The notes beneath the pieces were generated by a model. The model was given only the letters and a program-made list of their open reading frames with translations, was not told the origin of the DNA and made no database searches. Source: Chara braunii (lineage: Eukaryota > Streptophyta > Charophyceae > Charales > Characeae). Taken from it: DNA of 40,121 bases. Position numbers and translations under genes: made by a program. The stretch spans positions 403,679 through 443,799 of the forward strand of contig BFEA01000748.1 of assembly GCA_003427395.1 (NCBI GenBank). The letters run 5' to 3'. Numbering within the stretch: position 1 is the stretch's first letter; each line of letters opens with the position of its first letter. This document shows positions 10,530-21,629 of this stretch, one piece after another.

Positions 10530-10910
10530 TTCAAGTTTGATCCTCAACTTCCAAAAGCGCAGATACCCGAATGGAACAGACAAGAGCGAGTAGCGCTCGT
10601 GTTCAAGCTTGATTCTCAACTTTCAAAAGCGCCGATATCCGAATAGAACAGACAAGAGTGAGTAGCGNNNNNNNNNNNNNNNNNNNNNNNNNNNNNNNNN
10701 NNNNNNNNNNNNNNNNNNNNNNNNNNNNNNNNNNNNNNNNNNNNNNNNNNNNNNNNNNNNNNNNNNNNNNNNNNNNNNNNNNNNNNNNNNNNNNNNNNNN
10801 NNNNNNNNNNNNNNNNNNNNNNNNNNNCAGAATATCCGAATAGAACAGACAATAGTGAGTAGCGTGCGTGTTCAAGCTTGATTCTCAACTTTCAAAAGCA
10901 CAGATATCAG
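10530..10910. repeat. 72-bp tandem minisatellite in B 3' LTR, spanning a sequence gap
   Basis: Units start near GTTCAAGCTTGATTCTCAAC and end GAGTAGCG(CG)CG, with about 72-73 bp per unit. At least three partial or whole units are visible on the two sides of the 160-base N run, so the gap hides an unknown number of additional copies. Confidence 0.8.
10668..10827. other. Assembly gap (160 N)
   Basis: Run of N bases within the 72-bp tandem array; the open frames made of X across it are not genes. Confidence 0.99.
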
Positions 10911-11855
10911 TATAGAGCAAACAACGAACTAACTCGAAGTCGATTTCACAGTTTTAAGACCACCTCCACTCTCTGCCCTTCTCCTTCCCCTTTTCCACCA
11001 CTTCTCCTCTCTTACGCTTTCCAGGCACAAAAATCCCCTTGATAAAGCTGTCTGCGAACAGGGAGCTTTAGACTTTCCAATACTGCGCTCGATTTGGCAG
11101 TCCCCAAGCAGACAGATTAGACAGGGTAGCTCTCGAACAGATGAATACTAAGTCCCACCTAATGCTCCCGATTAAATAAAAAAAAAAAGTGTTTTCAATA
11201 ATGCCCCTGATTGACTGACCGAATTACTAATAGTTTTCGAATTTCGATAACACCACTTGACTGGACCGTTCAAAATTCTGATCAATTCAGAGTTTTCCAA
11301 AAATGTGTCCCGTTCGGGGTGGTCGGGATGCTGACGGATTCTGAGTTTACAAAAATTTGGCTCTGATCGGGCTGTCGAACACTGACAAATTTGCGCTGAA
11401 TGGGCTGATCGCAGCCTTGACAAGAGATGGGCTTCTACCCAAGTCTAGAGTTATCGCATAACGGCCCTGATCGAGCGGCCCTTACACACAACTGACCGTT
11501 CTCCCCCGCCGACTCTGTCCAGCGTGGCACGAAATCGACTCCTTCTTGCTGAAACGTGCCATCGCCCACCGCCAGCGTGCACCAGACAGAGTCACACTTT
11601 TCGCCAATTGCTGTCAAGGAGCTTGATGACTGCCCCAATAGCTAAGTGAAGAGGAGGAGAACGAAGTAAATACCTGCTCGTTGATAATCGACTTCGCATA
11701 ACCGTTCTTACCGCCCCTTCGATTGAGCTACAACACCCGTAGCAGCGTTTCCTTAAGTCGTATATTCTATCCAGCCGCATTCGACGCACTTCTCGGGCTC
11801 AGCTTTCTCTTCTCGAGACTCGTGTTTCGTAAGGCGCCTAGCGATCAAGCCCCTA

Positions 11856-12046
11856 AGCGAGGGCTCTCGCAGTCTTCTCACTCTCCTCCTCTCCTTCTCC
11901 CCGCGCCCAACCATACGTTCTCGCCTGGACACGCCTCCACCAGTGTCCTCNAGCGAGGGCTCTCGCAGTCTTCTCACTCTCCTCCTCTCCTTCTCCCCGC
12001 GCCCAACCATACGTTCTCGCCTGGACACGCCTCCACCAGTGTCCTC
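11856..12046. repeat. Tandem duplication of a 95-bp LTR segment
   Basis: The unit from AGCGAGGGCTCTCGC to CCAGTGTCCTC occurs twice, separated by a single N at 11951. The right LTR (29892-29986) has it once. The N at the seam makes an assembly joining error as likely as a real duplication. Confidence 0.85.
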
Positions 12047-12989
12047 GCTTGCGCGANCTCNCTCACAAGTNNGCGACGCAGGTCGTCGGAGCTGTNAGCA
12101 CCTCTCACGNTGGCCNCTACCGCNCAAGCCNAGCGTGCAGGGTGAGCNTTTCCCGCCTCTCAATCTCACCTCGTCTCCTTCTCCCCTCGCGCTTGTGCAG
12201 GAGTTCCCGACCTCATCAGCTCTCGAGTGTTCGGGCCCTCTCGAGCGAGCACCTGAGGCAAGAGTGCTTACGCACACAAGCACGTATGCACGCTGCGAGC
12301 CAGCTCGTGCACAAGTGAACACCCGGGTCATGAAAATGTTGCCCTCTCATCTCTGCCTAAACTTCTCATGCTTGTAACAGAACTGTAGAGTGAGCGCGGG
12401 GAACGCCTAGCTCGCCTTGCAACCACGTGGTTCGAGCTGTATCGCCTTCCGGACGCCCGGCACACCGTGCTCGACTCCCCTTCCGACGTGGGCGGGGTAC
12501 ACCGTGCATACTCCCCCCCGTTGCAACTGCCCGTATATCCTATGTAGCCCTCGGTACCTCCGGCCCATGCTGTTCTCCGGACATATGGGACGGGGCTGAG
12601 TGTCCTCCCCCGTCTGCCCCAACCGCCTCGCGACCCAGCAGGCTGTGCACTCCAGCTATTAACCGAGCCCGTATCCCACAGCGATTCGGGCCTGATACAT
12701 GGGGACTCAGTCTCCTGTTAATAGTATCCTTGGACTCTGTGTCAGCGTTCTCCCTTCTCGTACCTCCACGCAGCCCCGCAACGTACGACTGCGGATCGTG
12801 GGCTCAGTGGCAAAAGTAGCTGGTCAGCAGAATTCCTCGAAGGCCTGGATACCGCGGCAAATTCTGGCCTGAGACCACGCAGTGTGCCATTTCAACGCCA
12901 TACCAATGTTGGGTCTGAAGCGTACTGAGGGCCGGAGACGAGCCTTGTAAGTTGAACCATTTCGGATCCCAAAAATTGCTTCATAATGC

Positions 12990-13560
12990 ATACCCCTCTT
13001 ACCAGATGGCGGACCTGAAAAGGCTTACAGTGAGGCGTTCCATGGGGGAGTCGAATCTGAAAATATGCTGCTGCTGCGGCTCCGTACCCCAGATCGTCCC
13101 ATAGGAGCAGGTCTGAACCTGAGAATAAAATGCTGCTGTGATGTCGAACCAGGAAATAAACCGTCATAGCGGTTCCGAACCTGAAATGAACGGTCATTGT
13201 GGTACCGAACCTGAAAATTGCTGATGGCAGGGAACCCGACACAAATGGCACTGTAGTTTTGGCTTGGAACAATATACCGTAGAGATCCCAGGTCTGAAAT
13301 AAAACATCGTGATGATTCCGAACCTGAAATATAATGCGTCAACCGTATCGAACCTGGAAATAAATCCTCGTGACATTCCCGAGCCTTGAATAAATCGCCA
13401 GATTAGTTCCGAATCTGAAAGTGAAGCAATCTCAAGGCAATACCGGACCTGAAAACGACGCTGAGTAGCGTACCATGTCGACGTCAGACCGCCACTGAAC
13501 CTGCGATATGCTTGACGCCGCAGGGTGCTGAAGAACATGAACATCCCCGAACCTCGAACC
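12990..13560. repeat. Degenerate ~30-bp tandem repeats in B 3' LTR
   Basis: A core close to TTCCGAACCTGAAAT recurs about 14 times with spacings near 30-35 bases, clearest at 13172-13240 and 13310-13450. Between cores the sequence is variable. The same array is present in the right LTR at about 30950-31520, so it predates B insertion. Confidence 0.65.
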
Positions 13561-14452
13561 AGATATCGGAGCAGCGCCAGAATAATATTGTCCCATACTG
13601 ACGGTGCGACCCCTCCCCTCTCACACTCAGTTATTAGGTTCAGCGTTCAGGTAAATCGGGTTAATGATGCAAAGAATCGTGATCATCGGTGGCTGGAGAA
13701 AACTGGCTAGAATTAGAGAAAAATAAATAATCCGAGTTAAGTGCCGACAGCGGATAATCTAGACAAAAATGTATCAGACTTCTAATTATCACNAGTTATA
13801 GTCCCTCTTATCATTTTTAATTGTCTCCTTTGCCTTTTAATTCTATTTTTAGAAAATAGCAAANTATCATTATTCTACAAAAATTGGATTCCGCGGTGAT
13901 TATGAGGAATTGCAGAAATTTCCTTGTTTTCCTATCCTTCTAATCGCTCGAATCATTTCCTTTNCTTTTGAATTCATCGCAGGGAATAGCAAATAANAGA
14001 AAANTTTAATATNNAATCATATACANCAGAAATTTGGTAATGTTTCGAATANCCCGCTTTTTCTCGTGTTTTCTCTCTTCGTCGGCTTTCCTTTCGTTTC
14101 TAAATTTGCTATTAGAAGTAACGAAATTCTCAGGCCGCACTACCCCACCCGCAGGGTATGATAAAAGGGTCGTCCCGAGGCCCGTTGCTGCGCCTGCCCC
14201 CCGCGAGTAGCCTTTTNGGTGATAGGCTCAAAATGACGGAAGGCNGGCAAGCGCCAACGCCCTNGGGNNGGGGTCAGCCCGNCTCGTTTTTTAGGGCTAC
14301 TTGTAAGGTTTCGTGCGCCGAAAATCAGGGGTGCCCTGGGTTCCCCTAATTTTTGCTGCCTGGTCAAACCAGAGTACCGTCAAAGATCGGATTTGTTTCC
14401 GAGCCTAAGTCCCAAAGCCGCGGATTTCAAGCGGCCCATCCCTCGTGGCCGC

Positions 14453-14968
14453 GTGATAGTTAGCCCGAACCTCTTCTCGACGCCCCCGTCGAGCTTCTAA
14501 CCACTTACGTCAAATGAAGCGGACGAGCTTCAGGATGATTGCCTGTAAAGGATACCCACGTCGACATTTAGTCGTTATATATTTCAGTTTGTTATCAGTT
14601 TAGGGGCTAAGAAGATGTTTCTTGACTTTTCATTTCCTTCGGGATTTTGGCCTTGGTAGGATTCTCTTTTTCTTCTGACGTTGGTCCGAGAAAGGTGCCG
14701 ACCCGCCAGTTCGTCTAATGCGAACTCTCCGTCTGACTCTCTTGAGCACGAATAACAATTTCTTCTCTCTTCCGAATGCCAGCCCTTTGACCCTTCTTCT
14801 CTCCACTCTTTTCCTCTTCTTGGAACTTTCCCTTGCCTCGAATCGCCTCGAGGGGGCTCCATTCTCCATTTTGGCTTTTCCTTTCCCTTTCGGGCTTGTC
14901 AGCGATAAGGTAGGTGCAGGCCGGGGTCTAAACAGTTTCAACCTAGCTCCCGCCACTGGGTCCTTCCA
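14453..14968 (-). other. 3' end of element B internal region; basic tail ORF
   Basis: On the minus strand this follows the integrase GPY segment. A 108-codon frame at 14630-14956 is very basic (KGKGKAKMENG, ESSKKRKRVERRRVKGL) and begins just past a TAG in the integrase frame, so it may be the C-terminal tail of integrase or a nucleic-acid-binding extension. The stretch 14453-14629 shows no gene. No convincing polypurine tract was found directly next to the LTR. Confidence 0.45.
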
Positions 14969-15997
14969 CTAGGACCCGTCTAATTCTGCTATCATATATG
15001 CACCCCATTCGAGTGCCTCAACCACTTTGTAAGGTCCCATCCATCTGTTGGCGAGTTTTCCGGTCTAGGTCCTCGCGAGTGCTGCGTCGTAGAGAAGGAC
15101 CATATCTCCTATGCTCACTCTCTCTTTCCTGATCCGCACGCTCTTATCCCATCTCTCTTTACCTTTGTCCCTTTCCCCTGCCAGACGGTCTGCCGCGGTC
15201 ATAAGGTTATCTTCCAAACCGTAGGCTATCTGTCTTGTTCGGGCAGCTATGAGTTCCTCTCTGGACATCTCCTCCGCCCAGTCGACGGTTGTCCAGCTGT
15301 CAACGTGAAACTCTATGGGGAGCGGACAACGCCGCCCAAACCACAAGGTGTATGGTGGGTATCCAGTGCTTGCCCGGACCGTGACGTTGTCCGCCCATAT
15401 TGCGTATCGAAAATATCGTGGCCAATCACTGTCCTTACCTTTGTACCACTTAGATAGCGACGCTATCAGAGTTTGGTGTCCCCTTTCCACTGGAGAGTTC
15501 GATTGTGGATGGTAGGTGGTGGCTATCGAAACTCTCGCTCCGGCTTTCTTGAACACGCTCTGAACCTCGTCAGCTAGAAACTCCGCCCCTCTGTCCATCA
15601 CTATCCTCCTGACACAACCATACCTAGATAAGTACTCTAGGACGAAGTTCTTCACTTCCTTTGCCGTCTTACTCCTGATAGGTCTTCCGTCCACGAACCC
15701 AGTGAAGTCGTCTCGTATGTTCACAACGTAGTTCATATAGCCTACTCCCTTCGGCATCTTCACCAGATCGATGTGCACCTTCTCTCTTGGCCTGGTCGGA
15801 TAGGATGGATGAAGTGGCTCTTTGTATTTCACAAGAGCTCTCTTTTGGCACTCCTTGCAGGTTATACAGTATCTCTCGACGTCCTTATACTGTCCTTCCC
15901 ACCAGTACGACCTGCGTACCTTTTCGTAAGTCCCTTTGACTCCTCTATGTCCCCCGACTACTCCGTCGTGAAGCTCCGCAACTATCCTCAGGATCAC
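14969..15997 (-). pseudogene. pol: Element B integrase with GPY module
   Basis: A 310-codon open frame contains the complete integrase. The zinc domain is HDGVVGGHRG and CITCKECQ (H-X6-H ... C-X2-C). The catalytic residues are Asp in KVHIDLVKMP, Asp in RIVMDRGAEF and Glu in SPVERGHQTL, with 35 residues between the last two. After a TAG at 15065 the same region encodes RWMGPYKVVEALEWGAY, the GPY/F module typical of many gypsy integrases. Upstream, RNase H is in another frame, so a frameshift lies at about 15990-16000. Catalytic residues are intact, making this the best preserved gene of B. Confidence 0.92.
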
Positions 15998-17600
15998 AGA
16001 CTACTTGTAAGGGCATCCCCGTCCCTACTGGCCTTCGGAAAAGGTTGCCCGCTCTAAGGAAGTACTGGGCCGCTTGTCTCCAGATATCTGAATCTTGACT
16101 CTCCTCTCCTGACAGGTGTAGCCCGATCGTTCGGTACATGCCCTCGTAAAGGTTAACCAGAAATCGTTCGGCGCGTCTCGGCACCGCCATTGTCAGGGCT
16201 CCAGCTACTATCGGGCGTTCAGCCTTAAGGCGGATCCATGAAAGCGCATCCGCCACAACATTTTTAGTGTCATATATCCTCTCAACTGTGTAATCATATA
16301 GTCGAATCCGTATCAACCATCGAGCAATGGTTGGGTCTGTCAGACTAAAATCCTTCTGGAGGACAGAGGCGGCCGCTGTGGGATCTACTCTTAAGATGAA
16401 CCGTCGTCCATAGATATAATGCCTGAACGTGTCTAGACACCGCAGAACAGCTAACACTTTCTTCTTGAATTGACTGTAGTTACGCTCTGCCGTATTAAGT
16501 GTCCTACTCTCAAATCTTAACGGTATCTCCTTCCCTTGAGCGTCCTTCTGAGATAGCAGTCCTCCGACTGAATAAGGTCCAGCATTTGTGGATACTATGA
16601 AAGGTCTCCCTGCCTCATCATCAAAGAATGGCACGCCCAGTACGCGTCTTCCCTCCTTAAATTCGTCTTTAAGCTCTTGCATAGCGAGTTCCTGCAAGGA
16701 ATCCCAGTAGAATTTTTCAGTCTTTCGAAGGAGTAACCTCAACGGCTCAGCCTTCTCCGCATACCCCCGTATGAATATCCGCCAGTATCTGACCACTCTC
16801 GGAAACTGTCGGACCTCGGTTGGACTATGTAACGGTGACGGCCAGTTTAGGAATTTGTCTAGCTTCGCCGGATCTGCTCGGCGTCCTCTTGAGTCGCAGA
16901 TAAAATCTAAGATCTTAATAGTGGAGACGGCCCACCGGCTCTTTGTTCCGCTGACCGTTAAATTCGCATCATCCAGCTGCTCAAGTACCGCGGAAATATC
17001 TGTTAGGTGCTGCTCGACGAATCTTCTAACTCCTGGTACGACCTCTGTCTCATCCTTCTTTACTGACCCTTTAATAGGAAAATCGTCCAAAAAAACTTCA
17101 ACCTTATCAGAGATGAAGTCCTTGAGGACGGCTACCATAGCTCTCTGGAATACAGCTACCCCATTAGTCCAACCCATAGGCACAACCATCATCTGTATTA
17201 GTCCCAATGGCGTGTGCATAGTCGTGAGGTGCCTGTCCCTAGGATTAAGCGGTACCTCATCATAGCCTGAGAACAGATCATAGACCGAATAAATCGACCT
17301 GCCTGTGGCGCCTTCAGCCAATAAGTCGGCGTGTGGCACGGAGCCCACGTCTCGTATCGTTACCGCGTTGACCTTCTGAAGGTCCTGGATCCAACGGATC
17401 TTGCCATTCGGCTTTCGTAGGAAGAACCATCGATTAGCATAAGCGCTATCAGATGGCTCCGCAACATGGGAAATTATCTTTTCTTTCAAGAATGCGATAA
17501 CTTATTCCTTCTCCCTCTGTGCGTATTTCCACTCTGCTTCATTTCATGGAACATGTGAAATCCTGTAAATCCTTGCTGGCTTTGCGTATCGAGGGTCAAC
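15998..17600 (-). pseudogene. pol: Element B reverse transcriptase and RNase H
   Basis: A 514-codon frame from 17489 to 15945 holds the RT (RWFFLRKPNGKIRWIQDLQK, VYDLFSGYDEVPLNP, VPMGWTNGVAVFQRAM) with the catalytic F-L-D-D at about 17082-17093 followed by FPIKG. RNase H follows: FIVSTNAGPYSVGGLLSQKD, where the first catalytic Asp is Asn (AAT at 16584-16586), then NYSQFKKKVLAVLRCLDTFRHY and NVVADALSWI. The N-terminal RT region is readable upstream of 17489 (RYAKPARIYRISHVP) but contains two stops, one a TGA where Trp is likely. The FLDD-FPIKG form and the GWTN block differ from the usual plant YVDD-LGLTN forms. RT is probably defective mainly by truncation, and RNase H by the lost Asp. Confidence 0.9.
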
Positions 17601-18630
17601 CCTTCCGCGCTCAGCGTCGCTGAAGGCTATAGCCTTATCGCACGTCTTTAGGATCTCTATCACACGTTCCCGCTCCTGAGGGGTCAGGTTCCCATCTCCG
17701 ATGTCCATCCCTGCTACTCTCTTTTCCGTAAGGCGTTGCGGCTCCTTTTTCTTTCTTTCCTTGATTTCCTTTGCGATCTCTTCTTCCGATATCCCTTCCA
17801 GTGCAGATCGTTCGTGGCCCAGCGCTGCTGGCTTAACCTTTTGAGCTACTCGCTTGTGTCGCTTGGGTAGCCCCCCTTAGGGGGCCGTGCCCTTAAAAAA
17901 GACACAGACACCATCAGTCTCCTTTGGGTACGAGTTGCCATCCACTATCAGCCGACTCCCTAAATCTTCCACTTCCACGATCCGACTTTTTTTCCTCTGT
18001 GAGCAGTGGTCCGTACTTCTTCTCGCGAAATCGCACCGCGCGGCCAGAGATAGGTAATGACTTAATCTGATAACTGGGTCTTGCACCCACAGCGAGAGCT
18101 GCTCTGTTCCTCCGGTCCCGAGGCTTCACTGTCTCAATCATAACTCGCGTCCCATCTAGCTTCTTAATGAACAATGTCTGGCTCCCGTCCGGTCGCTCTA
18201 TCGTTACCGCATGCACGTGGCTCAACCACGTTCGTCCCAAGAGCAGATCGGAGCTGCAGTTCTTGACTGCAAANACAGGCAGGGTCACTCGTACCCCTTG
18301 GACCTTTATGGCTGCCTTGTGACAAACCCGGGTGATTTATTGCTTTCTCCCAGCAGTCGTCTCTATCTCGAATAGGTATGACTTATCGAGGCCCGGTCCA
18401 ACCTACTCTGCCAGATCCTCGTCTATAATGACAGCCTCACTGCTGTTATCGATCACAGCATTTGGTACCGCTCCATCATTTATGATCGCCTCCACGGCCC
18501 CACTACCAAGTATGTAAAACTTGTCTGGAGGCACACCTTCCATCCCATCAAGAAGGACTGTCGCCATGCGATCAGCTCTGGCAGTCACCCCCGTTACTGC
18601 TACTGTAGGAGCTTCCGCCTTAGGGGCCCC
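17601..18630 (-). pseudogene. Element B aspartic protease region
   Basis: In the gag frame, after a TAG at 18631, lies FYILGSGAVEAIINDGAV and then AVIDNSSEAVIIDEDLAE at about 18405-18460. By alignment to retropepsins this should contain D-S/T-G. Here it is D-N-S, consistent with two adjacent G-to-A changes, so the protease is inactive. More stops follow (TAG at 18403, TAA near 18338). The distal half, LLLGRTWLSHVHAVTIERPD, fits the protease C-terminal part. A linker runs to the RT frame with a shift between 17914 and about 17600; the linker is Lys/Glu-rich. Confidence 0.72.
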
Positions 18631-21063
18631 CTAAGCCTCCTCTAAAAGAGGTATGCGAGTCTTCCACGTAATCATCTGTAACTCATCACGAGCCAGCTTC
18701 GACGCCGCCAGGTACTCTAGAATAGAGCATTGCATGGGCTGCCGAAGGGTCCGTCTCAGTGGCTCGACCGTTTCAATCTCATCCAGCGAACTCTTCGTCA
18801 AGAACTTCTTCACTCCCCGCTTTCGCGGCGAAAGAATAACCTCCTCTCCATCGATCCGCTGCCCGTCCTTCTTCGCCATCACGTAATTTGTGTCAGTCTT
18901 CTTCGATGTAGACCCCCTCGCCGACTTGGTGGCTGCCACCCTTATGGGTGTGGTCGACATATCTTCTTCGAAAGTTATCTTGATGCTCTGGCTCCTAACC
19001 GGCTCCTTTCCTTTACTCGGACCCACTCTCCTTGCTTCTACAGTCTCCTTCATCGAGGGGAACATCGATACGTCTCCTAGATCGTCTGCCCACTTGACGT
19101 ACTTGCAGTCATCAAGCACGACAAGTCCCTCATCTATTGCCCGCTTGAGATTCGGGCAGTCTCTCTTGATATGATCATCTCCTCTATAGTAGATGCATGA
19201 GTTCCTGGGAGTAGATGGCCTGTCGTCTGCACTTCTATAAATCGAACCCCTAGTTGCCTTGGGGTCAGGGGACTTGGGATACGACTCTAATGGGGCGCCA
19301 TATCCCCCTCTGTCATTCCAGCCTCACGAATCATTGCGGCGGTCTCCTCCAGATCCTTCTGGCTCGTATCGTCCTCGTGAATCGTTTCGGCGGTCTCCAG
19401 AGTCGTATCGCCCGCGTGACTCATCGTGTCGATCTCCTCGGTAGTACCACCCCCGCGAATCGTCGCGCTGCTCTCTCGCGTATCCCCTGCGGTCATACTG
19501 TCCGCGCGAATCATCTCGTCGGTCCTCGTCTCGATCTCCTCTATCATATCCGTCACCCCTGTATCCATCTCGATTCGTCCTCTCATACCTTCCATCCCTA
19601 TATCCATCCCAGTCCGACCTCTCATATCTGACGTCCCTGTATCCATCCCGTCGGCCCTGATCTGACTCCCACCGGCCTCGAGAGTTGCCTTTGCCCCCAT
19701 CAGCCTCGTAACGAGGGCTACGTGAGTAATCATCCAGCCTCCTAGCTCGCCCATACGTCTCACGAGCTCTGCGGTCCCGGTCTATCTCATCATCCCTATG
19801 TCGCAATGGCTCATCGTCTCTCTCCGTTTCCCTCGCACGATAATCAGTCAGCGTTCGAGGGTTTCTATCCTCGACATTTCTCCAAGAATCAGTGTTCCTC
19901 CGGTCCCAGCGAAGTGAATAGGGCCCTCCGGGCTTGTCCCGGTATATCCTGGCTCGTGTGGTGGTCACAATCTCTGTAGCATGTCTTGTCAATCCCTTTA
20001 CCATGTCCCTTATCTCCTTCACTTTCTTCGCCACGGCTTCGTTCTTCTCCGACCAGGGATAGTCCTTGAAATTAGGACATCTATCTGTGACATACTCCTT
20101 GTAGAGAGAGAAGTCACGTCTCCTCATCCCTCTCCACACCAAGTCCTTGTAATCGTCTGCCTCTGCCTTTATCGCGAGCTTTAGGACTCCAGGGAAGTCA
20201 AGCTTGTCGCGCGGAAGATCTCTAAGTATACTCTTTTGTCTATTTTTGGACAGGTGTCCGATGAAGATGGTACAACGCTCGACCTCTTAGATCTTCCCCT
20301 TCTTCATCAGCACGTCGGAGATCTTCTGAAAACGCATTCCAAATGCCCGTACGCTCTCATCTTCATCTTGAGTCATTGTCTCAAGGTCCTTGGTGGAGTA
20401 CTTGTTATCCTCCAATTTATAAAGCTCAACGAGGTTCTTTTTATACGTAGTCGATTTCCCATCCTTCGGTCGTTCTTCCTTAACTTCCTTGCCGAGGCTT
20501 GGGTTCACATTAAATAGGAAGTTCTCTATTATCTCTTCCTTCGACCACTGACTCCGGCTGGCATGAAGCTCCCACTTCTCCCGATATTTTCTGATGCCAT
20601 AGCCCCTGAAAGTAAGAGGCTCTGAGACCTTGTGCGTAATAATATACCGATCCTTGCTCTCGTAAGGGAGCGAATGCGACTCCCTTGTCTGGTGGTCGAA
20701 GACTCGCCTGGGCGGCGCTCTGTCTCTATCTTTGTCCCTCCAATAAGAATCCCTCGAACTCTCTCTCCAATCGTCCCTGTGCCTATCCGCCATGGTCTCC
20801 CTTCGCTCATATTCGGGGGAGCGTCGTCTCATTGCTTCTCGTCGGGCGCTCGAGGTTCCAGTCTTCAGAGCCTCCTGCGGCTCTGTCATGACCGGCTCAC
20901 CCATTACGTCCGGCTCTCCATCATTGGTTTGGTCAGCCCATCTCAGCGGTCCCTCCCGCCTAATCCTTTCCTTCAGATCCCTCAGTGCTCGGTCGGGCGA
21001 CGTCATGTACTCCTCCCCCGCTTCGCCCGTGGTCGATTGTGGCCCCATCGTGTCTGGTTCCAT
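18631..21063 (-). pseudogene. gag: Element B gag with Arg/Asp-rich tail and zinc knuckle
   Basis: One frame runs from an ATG at 21063 to 18631, broken by TAA at 20287 and TGA at 19324. The capsid-like part includes WSKEEIIENFLFNVNPSLGK and DESVRAFGMRFQKISDVL. The next ~250 residues are an Arg/Asp/Tyr/Gly-rich tail with repeated DSRGRY/DGYRDGRYER units (about 19330-19700), suited to RNA binding. A knuckle follows, CIYYRGDDHIKRDC at about 19156-19197: first Cys, His and last Cys are in place, but the second Cys is Tyr (TAT at 19186-19188). The TGA at 19324 falls in a DSRG repeat, so CGA-to-TGA is the simplest origin. The 162-codon end (MLDDCKYVKWADD) joins gag to protease. Confidence 0.8.
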
Positions 21064-21201
21064 AGGCCACTAGAAGATGCAGTTGGGCTCTCACGTCGGG
21101 CATTACAACCCAGACCTATAATAGTTGTCGCAGCCCGGACCTGTGACAAAACTCACAGCCCGGACCAGTTTCCTTGTCACGGTTCACGCTCGTCTCCAAT
21201 C

Positions 21202-21582
21202 CTAGCTCTCGACTACCCTGATTACTGCCACCAGTACTTCGTCTCGGTCGCGGATCTCGTGCTCTCCCTCTATACCAAGAATCCCTGTGTCTAGGTAAAC
21301 CTCTCCTTCGGGATCGGCCAACAAGGCTGCGCCTTTCCGGATTTGCAGTACACCGGTAACCGGATCTCTACGCCTGCGGCAGATCGCAGTCCCAAGCCTA
21401 ACCAATGTCTCCTGATCAACACCCATCAAGAGCCCTCGAGCGTCTATCTCCGTCCTCCTTGCTAGGTCTCCTAGCCCGTCCTGAATCGGGTAGCCTGCTA
21501 AAGGAGGAAGCTCGCCTCCTACTGCCATCCAAAGTCGCTCGTCGCCCTTTCTGTCCTCCACTATCCTTCCAAGAGCTTCCAA
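21202..21582 (-). CDS. Element B ORF ahead of gag, unknown function
   Basis: A 126-codon frame (MEALGRIVEDRKGDE ... LVAVIRVVES) between the duplicated ORF block and gag. It includes LLADPEGEVYLDTGILGIEG and a basic ICRRRRDP segment. No family was recognised and no signal or membrane segment is visible. The preceding frame (21630-21926) ends 48 bases upstream, so they may be parts of one broken protein. Confidence 0.4.
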   Translation of the reverse strand: MEALGRIVEDRKGDERLWMAVGGELPPLAGYPIQDGLGDLARRTEIDARGLLMGVDQETLVRLGTAICRRRRDPVTGVLQIRKGAALLADPEGEVYLDTGILGIEGEHEIRDRDEVLVAVIRVVES

Positions 21583-21629
21583 TCTCTATATCTCCTCCTT
21601 TAACCCGCAGACAAATATGAGGTTCCTCT

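Larger units (their letters stand above)
9922..14452 (-). repeat. 3' LTR of element B (left copy)
   Basis: Matches 28051-32411 along its length. It contains a gap at 10668-10827, a 104-bp stretch (about 11373-11476) absent from the other copy, a doubled 95-bp segment (11856-11950 and 11952-12046), and two families of tandem repeats. From about 13500 to 14440 the two copies are identical by eye, including almost all N positions. Short open frames exist throughout but show no motif, and most would be shared non-coding sequence. On the minus strand the LTR ends ...CACA at 9922; its other end is imprecise because the flanks share GGCCGC. Confidence 0.88.

Noticed and set aside
10603-10888. ORFs across N runs
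   Set aside because: They consist mostly of unknown residues over an assembly gap.
11723-12377. Ser/Pro-rich ORFs in the B LTRs
   Set aside because: Low-complexity pyrimidine-rich sequence with overlapping open frames on both strands and no motif; the duplicated 95-bp segment extends them artificially.
12990-13560. CRISPR-like array (short repeats, ~30-base spacing)
   Set aside because: Cores are degenerate and adjacent variable bases are too short for spacers; duplicated in both LTRs of a eukaryotic element.
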